From CAWUIO01 sp963922455 (lineage in GTDB: Bacteria > Bacteroidota > Bacteroidia > Cytophagales > Microscillaceae): a stretch of DNA of 11,157 nucleotides. Location of the stretch: assembly GCA_963922455.1 (NCBI GenBank), contig CAWUIO010000164.1:1-11157 (forward strand), read 5' to 3'. Numbering within the stretch: position 1 is the first letter of the stretch; each line of letters opens with the position of its first letter. Made by a program: the position numbers and the translations under genes. The notes under the pieces were generated by a model. That model worked only from the letters and a program-made list of their open reading frames with translations, did not search any database and had not been told where the DNA came from. Shown here piece after piece: positions 1-6,080 of this stretch.

Positions 1-91
1 TATTTTAAAATGGCCCTTTGCAGCCCAACGCAATTAAATTTAAACAGTTTCTAATTATTGTAGAGTCTATTCGCCAAATAAACTTTTTATA

Positions 92-581
92 ATGTCTCAA
101 ATACCCCTTGGCCTTAAAAAAGCCGCTACGCTTTGTGTACTTCGGCACCAAAACCAATTACTTCTCCTTAAACGTTGGAAGGAGCCCAATAAAGATTTAT
201 TTACTCCAGTAGGCGGCAAACTGGACCCCTTTGAGGGGCCCCCTAGCGGCTGCCATCCGGGAAACTCGGGAAGAAACCGGGATTGTCCTAAAGCATATTA
301 AGTATTGTGGACTTCTCACGGAGACTTCTCCTGGGCAGTACAATTGGATCAATTATGTCTACCTTGCCGATATTGCCTGGCAAAGCCCCCCTCCTTGTGA
401 TGAAGGCACATTAGCTTGGATACCTTTTGAGCAATTGGCCCATATCCCTACCCCCAAGACCGACTGGCATATCTATGACTATATAGTAAAAGAAAAACCA
501 TTTGCATTTAACGCTTTCTTTGATGCCAACTTGCGGATGCTTTCTATGGATGAAGAGATTGAAGGGATCCGGGTGGTTTAA
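92..581 (+). pseudogene. Nudix hydrolase (MutT/8-oxo-dGTP diphosphatase-like), frameshifted
   Basis: Nudix enzymes cleave nucleoside diphosphates linked to another group; this one resembles the MutT/8-oxo-dGTP diphosphatase type, though substrate cannot be read from sequence. The gene starts at ATG 92 and runs open to a stop at 299-301. The second half lies in the +1 frame and ends at 581. The junction is a run GGGGCCCCC (235-243). Dropping one C gives a 162-residue protein with a complete Nudix box at about residues 42-64: G42, E48, then RETREETGI (56-64). This fits the pattern GX5EX7REUXEEXGU, with Thr at the U position as is common. The length is normal for a single-domain Nudix protein. 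The metal-binding glutamates sit just after the break, so the first-frame product alone would be inactive. The frame change at a C homopolymer suggests a sequencing error or a recent mutation; programmed +1 shifting is possible but unsupported. The family call is firm and the substrate is not. Confidence 0.82.
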
Positions 582-620
582 GTCTTGCTTTGTATCTTAG
601 AGGTATAATTCTTCTATGAT

Positions 621-1511
621 ATGAATCCTTCTTTTATTACACTCCTATTCCTTATCACAATTACTAGGGGGCTTGTCTCTCCCTTACTGGCTCAAGCAGA
701 AAAGGAGATCAAACTGCAATGGAAAATAGCCCCAGGAGATACCTTGCGTTATCAAACAGTCCTAGCCGAAACGGATAGCAACCGGATGAATATACATTTT
801 GGTAATTTTTTCCAAACTATTCCGGTGGCTGATGACCAACAAAGAGAGAAAATGGATCAATTTTTTGATCAGTTTAAAGAGGCTTTTCGCAAAACAGAAT
901 TAGAAAGTCAACTCACCCTAGGCAGAAATGGGATTATGGAGGTTGTGATGCGTACTAAACTCCCCGAAGAAGACAATCCCCAAAAGAACTCCCTACAAGA
1001 CTCCACCGATAGGTTTTCTAAGATGTTTCGGGCTATGTCGCAAGGAGTAAAACTTAGGGGCTCTCTCACTCCCGAAGGAGAAATTCATAGCTTTTGGCTT
1101 CAAACTAATCAGAAAAACCTCCTGGCTCTATATTTTGAACTCCCCCAGCAAGCGGTGAAAATAGGAGACACCTGGCCCCTGGATGTCCAACTGATTCAAA
1201 ATGACCACAACTTTATTTGTGATTCTTCCCTCAAGGTAAACCAAGTAAGGCTTATTGACATTTTGGAGAAGGAAGGCGAAAGAATCGCTTTCCTAAAATA
1301 CCAGATTGAGGAGTTTGTAGAAGGATCTTTTGTAAGTCCTATGGGTAATGGCAAAGCCACCCCGACCCGAATGCATATGCAATACCAAGGCCTGGGCAAA
1401 TTTTTGATAGATCAAGGCCGTTGGCAGGTCTACAATGGCTTGATGAACTTTCAAGCCGAAGGGATCATGCAGGCCGATATCCAACAAGAGTTTTCCTTGG
1501 TGGAGGAGTAA
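621..1511 (+). CDS. Secreted protein of unknown function (296 aa)
   Basis: I do not recognise this protein with confidence. It begins with a hydrophobic stretch ending in a plausible signal peptidase I site, A-Q-A at residues 24-26, so export to the periplasm or beyond is likely. The rest is soluble-looking, rich in beta-type alternation, without repeats or further membrane segments. It has a G-D-T-L-R-Y segment near residue 40, an I-G-D-T-W-P-L segment around residues 181-187 and a G-L-G-K-F-L-I-D-Q-G-R segment late in the chain. This layout recalls Bacteroidota secreted proteins grouped under DUF6263, but that is a memory-based guess. The start at 621 is chosen because the ATG at 616 runs straight into a stop. 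It lies 39 nt after the Nudix gene on the same strand and may be co-transcribed with it. No catalytic motif is visible. Confidence 0.75.
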   Translation: MNPSFITLLFLITITRGLVSPLLAQAEKEIKLQWKIAPGDTLRYQTVLAETDSNRMNIHFGNFFQTIPVADDQQREKMDQFFDQFKEAFRKTELESQLTLGRNGIMEVVMRTKLPEEDNPQKNSLQDSTDRFSKMFRAMSQGVKLRGSLTPEGEIHSFWLQTNQKNLLALYFELPQQAVKIGDTWPLDVQLIQNDHNFICDSSLKVNQVRLIDILEKEGERIAFLKYQIEEFVEGSFVSPMGNGKATPTRMHMQYQGLGKFLIDQGRWQVYNGLMNFQAEGIMQADIQQEFSLVEE

Positions 1512-1524
1512 AAGGAAGCATTTT

Positions 1525-1553
1525 TTTGAGAAACGGTATACGTTTTTATTTCG
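1525..1553 (+). promoter_or_regulatory. Possible promoter for the NADAR gene
   Basis: TTTG (1525-1528) is followed after 18 bases by TATTTCG (1547-1553), close to the Bacteroidota -33/-7 pattern TTTG and TAnnTTTG. Between the boxes lies an inverted repeat, AAACG / CGTTT (1531-1535 and 1541-1545), with a 5-base spacer GTATA. It could be an operator or, with the T run after it, a weak terminator for the preceding gene. Start codon 1588 is about 35 bases downstream. Confidence 0.35.
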
Positions 1554-1587
1554 TACCTACTTAGAAACCAGATAAAACCCCAATGCT

Positions 1588-2130
1588 ATGCGAAATGAAG
1601 ACCTCATCCGTGCCTACAATGCCGGTGAAACTTTAAAATTCTTATTTTTCTGGGGCCATACTCCCCGAGAGGCCGGCACGCTGGATAAATCATGCCTCAG
1701 CCAATGGTTTCCCTCCCCATTCACCCACGAAGGCTACACCTATCACACGGCCGAACACTGGATGATGGTCCGTAAAGCCCAGCTTTTCCAAGACCGAGAA
1801 ATGATTGAAAAAATCATCCAGTCTCCCACGCCCGGAGAGGCCAAAAAACTAGGCCGAGAGGTAAAGAACTTTGACCGAGGTCACTGGGATGCTTTTAAAT
1901 TTGATATAGTTGTCCAAGGTAATCTTTTAAAATTTAGTCAAAATGAGGCCATGGGCTACTGGTTAAGAAACACCGGACAGCGTATTTTGGTAGAGGCTAG
2001 TCCTGTGGATTATATCTGGGGCATTGGCATGGGAAGCGATCATAAACAAGTACATAACCCTAACACATGGCAAGGAGAGAATTTACTGGGTTACGCTTTG
2101 ATGGAGGTACGGAAAAAGCTTACTTCTTAA
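1588..2130 (+). CDS. NADAR family protein (YbiA-like N-glycosidase, DUF1768)
   Basis: This 180-residue protein matches the NADAR/YbiA family along its whole length. Visible family landmarks are F-W-G at 21-23, S-P-F at 43-45, A-E-H-W at 55-58 followed by K63, the segment L-V-E-A-S-P at 134-139, D141, W-G-I-G at 144-147 and W-Q-G-E-N-L-L-G at 161-168. All of these are present, so the protein looks intact. Family members hydrolyse N-glycosidic bonds: E. coli YbiA-type enzymes act on early riboflavin-pathway intermediates, and other NADAR proteins remove ADP-ribose from guanine as antitoxins. Which applies here is not decidable. No DarT-like toxin is adjacent. The protein has no signal peptide and should be cytoplasmic. 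It is preceded by a Nudix gene and a secreted-protein gene and followed 85 nt later by a HipA-like kinase gene, all on the same strand. A pyrimidine-rich tract (about 2138-2167) lies just downstream. Confidence 0.92.
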   Translation: MRNEDLIRAYNAGETLKFLFFWGHTPREAGTLDKSCLSQWFPSPFTHEGYTYHTAEHWMMVRKAQLFQDREMIEKIIQSPTPGEAKKLGREVKNFDRGHWDAFKFDIVVQGNLLKFSQNEAMGYWLRNTGQRILVEASPVDYIWGIGMGSDHKQVHNPNTWQGENLLGYALMEVRKKLTS

Positions 2131-2203
2131 ATAACGTCTCTATTCTTCTCTCTCTACCCTCTCTGTATTAATTTGTCCCGGCTCCCGGCTCTAAAAAAAT
2201 CCC

Positions 2204-2211
2204 TATCTTCG
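2204..2211 (+). promoter_or_regulatory. Promoter -7-like box next to the kinase start codon
   Basis: TATCTTCG ends four bases before the ATG at 2216. It resembles the Bacteroidota -7 element TAnnTTTG with one change. The only nearby TTTG (2172-2175) is 28 bases upstream, too far for a standard -33 element. If the box is used, transcription would begin at or very near the ATG, giving a leaderless message. Just upstream is a short tandem CCCGGCT repeat (around 2178-2191). Confidence 0.35.
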
Positions 2212-2215
2212 CCTT

Positions 2216-2995
2216 ATGCAAAGCCTGGACATCCGGACGGTCCAAGTCGTCCAATATTTAAAGCCTTTACGGGAAGGAGGCTCCCTGCCGGGACTGGTCA
2301 AAGCCGATGATGAGCTACTCTACGTCATTAAATTTCGGGGGGCAGGGCAAGGGCCCAAGGCTCTTATCGCCGAGCTCATTGGAGGCGAATTGGCCCGGGC
2401 CATCGGGCTCAAAGTACCCGAAATCGTTTTTATGGAGCTGGATGAGTCCTTAGGACGGACTGAGCCCGACGAGGAAATTCAGGATCTGTTGAAGTTTAGT
2501 GTGGGGCTCAACCTGGGGCTACATTTTCTATCCGGAGCGATTACCTACGATCCCCTGGTATCGCTCGTGGACCCACTCACCGCCTCCAAAGTCATTTTAC
2601 TCGACAGTATCATCACAAATATCGACCGAACTGCCAAAAACACCAATATGCTAAGCTGGAACCGAGAGTTGTGGCTCATAGACCATGGAGCTAGCCTGTA
2701 TTTCCATCACAATTGGCCCAGCTGGGAAAGCCACCTTGAGCGGGGTTTCCCCATGGTAAAAGACCACGTACTTTTGCCAAAAGCACAGAAACTGGAAGAG
2801 GCCGCGCAAAGCATGCATAAGACCCTCAATCTGGATATATTTCAGGAGATCCTGGCCAACATTCCTGACAACTGGCTGGAAGATGAGGCGGACGGGCTTA
2901 CTCCGGAAGCTAAACGCACGGCTTACCGTCAATTTTTGGCCCGAAAACTGGAAAACATTGACAAATTAGTCCAAGACGCCCGCCATGCCCAATAA
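2216..2995 (+). CDS. HipA-like kinase family protein
   Basis: This 259-residue protein belongs to the small HipA-like kinase family (HipA_2 type), shorter than the roughly 440-residue classical HipA toxin kinase. The nucleotide-binding core is visible: a V-I-K-F-R-G segment with candidate ATP-contacting K39, an R-G-A-G-Q-G-P-K-A-L segment at 41-50, the catalytic-loop motif N-I-D-R-T-A-K-N (135-142), which parallels the N-T-D-x-H-x-K-N loop of HipA, and L-I-D-H-G (154-158) in the place of the metal-binding D-F-G motif. Asp137, Asn142 and Asp156 are the likely catalytic and metal ligands. A kinase fold is therefore expected, but the substrate is unknown, and no HipB-like DNA-binding partner is beside it. 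The gene overlaps the next one by 11 bases, so the two are surely one transcriptional unit and probably translationally coupled. ATG 2216 is the natural start. The protein has no signal peptide or TM segment. Confidence 0.92.
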   Translation: MQSLDIRTVQVVQYLKPLREGGSLPGLVKADDELLYVIKFRGAGQGPKALIAELIGGELARAIGLKVPEIVFMELDESLGRTEPDEEIQDLLKFSVGLNLGLHFLSGAITYDPLVSLVDPLTASKVILLDSIITNIDRTAKNTNMLSWNRELWLIDHGASLYFHHNWPSWESHLERGFPMVKDHVLLPKAQKLEEAAQSMHKTLNLDIFQEILANIPDNWLEDEADGLTPEAKRTAYRQFLARKLENIDKLVQDARHAQ

Positions 2996-3371
2996 AGTCA
3001 CCTACGAATACGCCGTCATCCGTTTAGTACCTAAAGTAGAACGAGAGGAATTTCTCAATGTGGGCCTGATTTTGTTTTCTAAGCCCAAGCGTTACCTAGA
3101 CATGCGCTATCAACTCCATGAGCCTCGCATTCGGGCATTTGCCCCCAGTATCGAGATGGACCTCCTGCAAGAGTACCTCGAGGCTTGGGAGCAAGTCTGC
3201 CAGGGCAAGCCCCAAGGTGGGCCCATTGGTCAGTTAGATCTGGCCTCACGTTTTCGCTGGTTAACAGCCACCCGCAGTACCATGATCCAAAGCTCTCCCG
3301 TGCATCCTGGCCTCTGTGGCCAGCCGGAAGAAGTCTTGGAAAAGCTGTTTAGCTTTTATGTACTACTATAG
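2985..3371 (+). CDS. DUF3037 domain protein, partner of the HipA-like kinase
   Basis: A 128-residue protein that matches DUF3037 from end to end. The conserved opening Y-E-Y-A-V-I-R-L-V-P-x-V-E-R-E-E-F-x-N-V-G (about residues 7-27) and the closing S-S-P-V-H-P-G-L segment (103-110), followed by an acidic E-E-V-L-E helix, are both present, so the gene is complete. It has no signal peptide, membrane segment or known catalytic motif. Its biochemical role is not established. Its ATG lies 11 bases inside the upstream kinase gene. The pairing of a HipA_2-type kinase with a DUF3037 protein is, from my knowledge of these families, recurrent across several phyla, which suggests that DUF3037 is a partner, regulator or substrate of the kinase. 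That role is inference. Confidence 0.92.
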   Translation: MPNKVTYEYAVIRLVPKVEREEFLNVGLILFSKPKRYLDMRYQLHEPRIRAFAPSIEMDLLQEYLEAWEQVCQGKPQGGPIGQLDLASRFRWLTATRSTMIQSSPVHPGLCGQPEEVLEKLFSFYVLL

Positions 3372-3465
3372 GCTGATGGGGCCTTTGCCTAAACATCTTC
3401 TGCCTACCTGGTCAGGGCTAGGATGATCACCAAGTCTTGAGAGTTTACGGGGCCAGAGTAATAGA

Positions 3466-3479
3466 ACTCATTAATGAGT
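3466..3479. promoter_or_regulatory. Perfect 14-bp palindrome, possible operator
   Basis: ACTCATTAATGAGT reads identically on both strands. It sits in the 205-base gap between the DUF3037 gene and the hydrolase gene, about 100 bases before the latter. Fourteen perfect positions with no spacer is typical of a site for a dimeric DNA-binding protein, but no regulator gene lies next to it. I see no gene in this gap; a 40-codon open stretch on the opposite strand lacks a start codon. Confidence 0.4.
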
Positions 3480-3576
3480 ACCCAGCTTCTTATCCCAAAA
3501 GGGCCTCCTGGAAAGTCTAGGCCTATTCAGCTCACATTTTCCAATAAACTTGTAATTACCCAGCAAATACATTAGA

Positions 3577-4518
3577 TTGAAAGTAGTGAAATCAAGACTG
3601 AGATTTACCCTGTGGCTCCTCCTTTCATTGTTGGCTTTAGTTCTCCTATTTGCCCACTTCTACGCTCCTCGTTTCATTACCGAAATCAAAAACCCTCTCA
3701 TTCAGGCCTTTAGGCCACAAAATGCTAAGCGCCCCAGGAAATTAGCCCCCGGGTCAGAAAATGGCAAACTCATTCACTTTACTACCCAGGATGAGCTTCG
3801 ATTGGAGGCCTACCTAGACTTCGCCCAGACCCAAGTGACACACGGTACTATAATTCTTCTCCACGGGATCCGGGCCAGCAAAGGAGATTACATAGATATC
3901 AGTTCCCGACTTGCCGAACAAGGGTTTCATAGCGTCTCCCTAGATCTTCGGGCCCACGGCAATAGCGAAGGCATCCATTGCACCTTTGGACTGAAAGAAA
4001 AAGAGGACATCTCCCAATTGCTCGATTATCTCGCTCAAAAGGAAGGCCTTACTCATAACATTGGCGTCTGGGGTCGCTCCTTGGGAGGAGCTGTGGCTCT
4101 CCAAGCCTTGGCACACGATCCTCGGCTAGAATTTGGAATCGTAGAAAGTACATTTACCCAGTTTACGAGGGTAGCTCGTGATTACTTCCAACATTATATG
4201 GGCTTCCCCTTTCCTTTACTAGAAAACTATATGATCCAGCGAGCGGGAAAAATTGCCGGCTTTGATCCGGCTTTGGCCAATCCCCTTGAAGCTTGTAAGC
4301 TCATTGCCCAACCCATGCTCCTTATCCACGGAAATGAAGATGAAAAGATCGACATCCACCACGGCTTGGAAAACTTTACCCACTTGAAGAGCGAAGAAAA
4401 GGAGTTTATCGAGGTGCCCGGAGCCCATCATCACGATGTGTGGGAAGTGGGAGATAGCGTATTATTTCAAAAAATTGAGGGGTTCCTAAACAGGGTCAAG
4501 GCACCCATGATAAATTAG
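3577..4518 (+). CDS. Membrane-anchored alpha/beta hydrolase
   Basis: A serine hydrolase of the alpha/beta fold with a single N-terminal membrane anchor (about residues 9-28, after a basic head), leaving the catalytic domain probably on the periplasmic side. Catalytic features are visible: the oxyanion-loop H-G at 96-97, the nucleophile elbow G-R-S-L-G-G with Ser168, a likely acid at Asp255 in G-N-E-D-E-K-I, and a histidine cluster at 284-286 (G-A-H-H-H-D) supplying the catalytic His. The order matches Hydrolase_4/monoglyceride-lipase-like proteins; the substrate cannot be told, though an ester or acyl group is likely. The start is uncertain because there is no ATG. TTG 3577 gives 313 residues, and GTG 3586 gives three fewer. 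The sequence TAGATTG (3573-3579) with CTTG 20 bases upstream (3549-3552) looks like a promoter overlapping the TTG, which would favour GTG 3586. Confidence 0.87.
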   Translation: MKVVKSRLRFTLWLLLSLLALVLLFAHFYAPRFITEIKNPLIQAFRPQNAKRPRKLAPGSENGKLIHFTTQDELRLEAYLDFAQTQVTHGTIILLHGIRASKGDYIDISSRLAEQGFHSVSLDLRAHGNSEGIHCTFGLKEKEDISQLLDYLAQKEGLTHNIGVWGRSLGGAVALQALAHDPRLEFGIVESTFTQFTRVARDYFQHYMGFPFPLLENYMIQRAGKIAGFDPALANPLEACKLIAQPMLLIHGNEDEKIDIHHGLENFTHLKSEEKEFIEVPGAHHHDVWEVGDSVLFQKIEGFLNRVKAPMIN

Positions 4519-4684
4519 TGCGTTCTAGTTTAGCTTTTCTCTACCTAGATCATATCCTGGGAGAGTTTCATGTGCTCACCCGAGTAAGGCATATCGATTT
4601 TGATAGCTGGGAAGAAGTTAAAATGACATCGACACCATAGACCTCCTAGGTCTGAGAAAAGAGATAGAAACCCATCTGTATTGA
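4518..4684 (+). pseudogene. 3' remnant of a decayed gene, family unknown
   Basis: Directly after the hydrolase stop, the frame beginning at GTG 4518 reads a protein-like stretch with segments such as A-F-L-Y-L-D-H-I-L-G-E-F and H-I-D-F-D-S-W-E-E-V-K, stopping at 4638-4640. If one A is added to the AAAA run at 4620-4623, reading continues through D-I-D-T-I-D-L-L-G-L-R-K-E-I to a stop at 4682-4684. Helical, charged composition on both sides of the shift argues for a real C-terminus that has lost its 5' part. The frame is open upstream only to about 4479, inside the hydrolase gene. The L-D-x-x-L-G-E-x-x-V pattern reminds me of DUF695-type proteins, but this is a weak impression. It could also be chance, as the open stretches are short. 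Confidence 0.35.
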
Positions 4685-4743
4685 CAAATTTTTATATCAG
4701 TGTTTGAGATGGGAGACTTCCCAAATCTTGAAAAAATTGATCG

Positions 4744-4777
4744 GGGGCTTCCCCGTGCGAAGAAAGTGGGGAGCCCC
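4744..4777. other. Strong GC hairpin in the gap before the AraC gene
   Basis: GGGGCT plus CCCC (4744-4754, with one bulged T) pairs with GGGGAGCCCC (4768-4777) to form a 10-bp stem around a 13-base loop. It is followed by TTAAAAA, not a T run, so it is a poor intrinsic terminator on the + strand; on the - strand no T tract adjoins it either. Its first 12 bases, GGGGCTTCCCCG, recur exactly at 10821-10832, which suggests part of a dispersed repeat. Confidence 0.5.
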
Positions 4778-4811
4778 TTAAAAATAACTGCTGGCAAGGA
4801 GGGTAATTAGG

Positions 4812-4964
4812 ATGCCGAACACCATCGCCGGGGGCAGCCCCAGATTTTATGACCTTGTCATTGCGGGAGGCTTTGTGTATTTTTGGTTTATTAGCGTTCT
4901 GAAACCCAAGCCAGATATACTCAGTGTCGATGCAAGCAAATCAGCTTTTATTGTTCTTTTTTAG
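4812..4964 (+). CDS. Possible 50-residue single-TM small protein
   Basis: An ATG at 4812 is preceded nine bases upstream by AAGGAGG, a perfect Shine-Dalgarno, which is exceptional in this window. The 50-codon frame encodes a short polar head, a hydrophobic segment (roughly residues 14-29, including V-I-A-G-G-F-V-Y-F-W-F-I) and a P-K-P-D region, then overlaps the first codons of the AraC gene by 35 bases in another frame. I recognise no homologue. Against it: a good promoter for the AraC gene (4854-4885) lies inside the frame, and the Bacteroidota translation apparatus relies little on Shine-Dalgarno pairing. It may be a coupled leader ORF or pure chance. Confidence 0.2.
   Translation: MPNTIAGGSPRFYDLVIAGGFVYFWFISVLKPKPDILSVDASKSAFIVLF
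4854..4885 (+). promoter_or_regulatory. Bacteroidota-type promoter for the AraC-family gene
   Basis: CTTG (4854-4857) and TATTTTTG (4878-4885) are separated by 20 bases. The second box matches the -7 consensus TAnnTTTG exactly, and the first matches three of four positions of the -33 TTTG. Transcription would start near 4890, leaving a leader of about 40 bases before ATG 4930. This is the best promoter in the window. Confidence 0.55.
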
Positions 4965-5970
4965 TGCCCTGGGGGCTTTTAATGGCCTCCTTTTGGGAGT
5001 ATATTTTCTGTTTTTCACCAAAAAGCGGCATCTCACCCATATTTATCTCGGAGGATTGCTGTTTGCATTGAGTATTCGGATTGGAAAATCGGTATTTTAC
5101 TATTTCAATCCCGATTTGGCGATGATTTATTTACAAATCGGGCTTTCGGCTTGTTTTATGATTGGCCCCTTTTTGTTTTTGTACAGCCATGCCAGTGTTT
5201 CGCGCAAACCCAATCCTCGCTTAGGGATGTATATGCTGAGTGTCCTGTTTGTAATTATCGTTTGGGTAGGTGTATTTTATCCATACAAAACCAATTTGAT
5301 TTTATGGCGCTGGTATATGATTCGGGTAATTATGTACCTCTGGCTGGCATTTATCTTGGGTTCTGCTTTCTTATTGCGTGGCACTTTGTATAAATTATGT
5401 ACCCGTCCTCGTGCCTTGTACTATGAGGAGGTCTGGCGATTGAGCGTCTTTCTGGGGGTTTTTGCCATTTGGTTGGCTTACTTTACTTCCTTTATCACAT
5501 CCTATATCGTGGGGGCTTTGTCATTTTCTTTTGTACTATACCTTTCTATTTCGGTATTAATTTCTTTATGGGGTAAAATTCCTTTGACGACGCCGGAAGA
5601 AAAGCCCAAATATGCCAATAAAAAAATAGAGGAAGCGGAAGCCCAATCCCTGCTGTCGCGCGTTGATGTTTTGATGCAGGAGAAAGAACTGTACAAAGAC
5701 CCCAATTTGACCTTATCTGGCTTGGCCAAGCGGGTGCAGGTGAGTCCGCATTACCTCTCGCAGCTACTCAATGATAACTTGAACAAGCGTTTTAGTGAAT
5801 TTGTCAATGCCTACCGCATCGAAAATGCCAAGAAAATGCTAAAAGAAGAGCAAAACCTCAAAATGGAAATCATCGCCGAAAACTGTGGCTTTAACTCCAA
5901 TAGTACGTTTTATGCGGCTTTTAAAAAGTTTACCAATACCACGCCTGCCAAATATATGAGCCAAGAATAG
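4930..5970 (+). CDS. AraC-family regulator with seven-TM N-terminal sensor region
   Basis: The protein (346 residues from ATG 4930) has two parts. Residues 1 to about 215 hold around seven hydrophobic segments, roughly at 4-28, 38-58, 66-88, 101-118, 131-150, 171-191 and 193-213. Residues about 260-343 form an AraC/XylS DNA-binding domain with two helix-turn-helix units: L-S-G-L-A-K-R-V-Q-V-S-P-H-Y-L-S-Q-L-L for the first and I-A-E-N-C-G-F-N-S-N-S-T-F-Y-A-A-F-K-K-F followed by the typical T-P-A-K-Y for the second. A linker of about 45 mostly helical, charged residues joins them. This is a familiar Bacteroidota architecture, in which the membrane part probably senses a signal and the cytoplasmic tail binds DNA; ligand and targets are unknown. 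A GTG at 4924 would add two residues. The flanking genes, a hydrolase and a secreted DJ-1 protein on the same strand, are possible targets, but no shared site was seen. Confidence 0.92.
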   Translation: MQANQLLLFFFSALGAFNGLLLGVYFLFFTKKRHLTHIYLGGLLFALSIRIGKSVFYYFNPDLAMIYLQIGLSACFMIGPFLFLYSHASVSRKPNPRLGMYMLSVLFVIIVWVGVFYPYKTNLILWRWYMIRVIMYLWLAFILGSAFLLRGTLYKLCTRPRALYYEEVWRLSVFLGVFAIWLAYFTSFITSYIVGALSFSFVLYLSISVLISLWGKIPLTTPEEKPKYANKKIEEAEAQSLLSRVDVLMQEKELYKDPNLTLSGLAKRVQVSPHYLSQLLNDNLNKRFSEFVNAYRIENAKKMLKEEQNLKMEIIAENCGFNSNSTFYAAFKKFTNTTPAKYMSQE

Positions 5971-5984
5971 GCCATTTTTCTCCG

Positions 5985-6019
5985 AAATTATAAATCCAGA
6001 GTTTCAATTTATAGTTTTT
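5985..6019 (+). terminator. A/T-rich hairpin with T run after the AraC gene
   Basis: AAATTATAAAT (5985-5995) pairs with ATTTATAGTTT (6007-6017) as 11 bp with one G-T pair, around an 11-base loop, and the 3' arm runs into TTTTT (6015-6019). It lies 15 bases after the AraC stop codon. The stem has no G-C pair, so any termination would be weak. Confidence 0.3.
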
Positions 6020-6080
6020 GAACCCATGTAGCCTAGGCATACCCTAAGATTGTGGAAAATTTAAACCAAATAATCTTATT

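Noticed and set aside
2138..2167. Pyrimidine-rich tract as a terminator or triplex signal
   Set aside because: No hairpin precedes it and it is short; it may be a relic of base composition.
3400..3530. Protein-like 40-codon open stretch on the minus strand (segment V-L-I-N-E-F-Y-Y, faintly lamin-tail-like)
   Set aside because: No start codon, bounded by stops, and a length expected by chance; part of it is dictated by the palindrome at 3466-3479.
6031..6038. GCCTAGGC palindrome upstream of the DJ-1 gene as an operator
   Set aside because: At eight bases it is too short to stand out, and there is no second copy or regulator beside it.
6016..6052. TTTG ... TAAGATTG as promoter of the DJ-1 gene
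   Set aside because: The spacer is 24 bases and the -7 box has a mismatch in its core; too weak to list as a feature.
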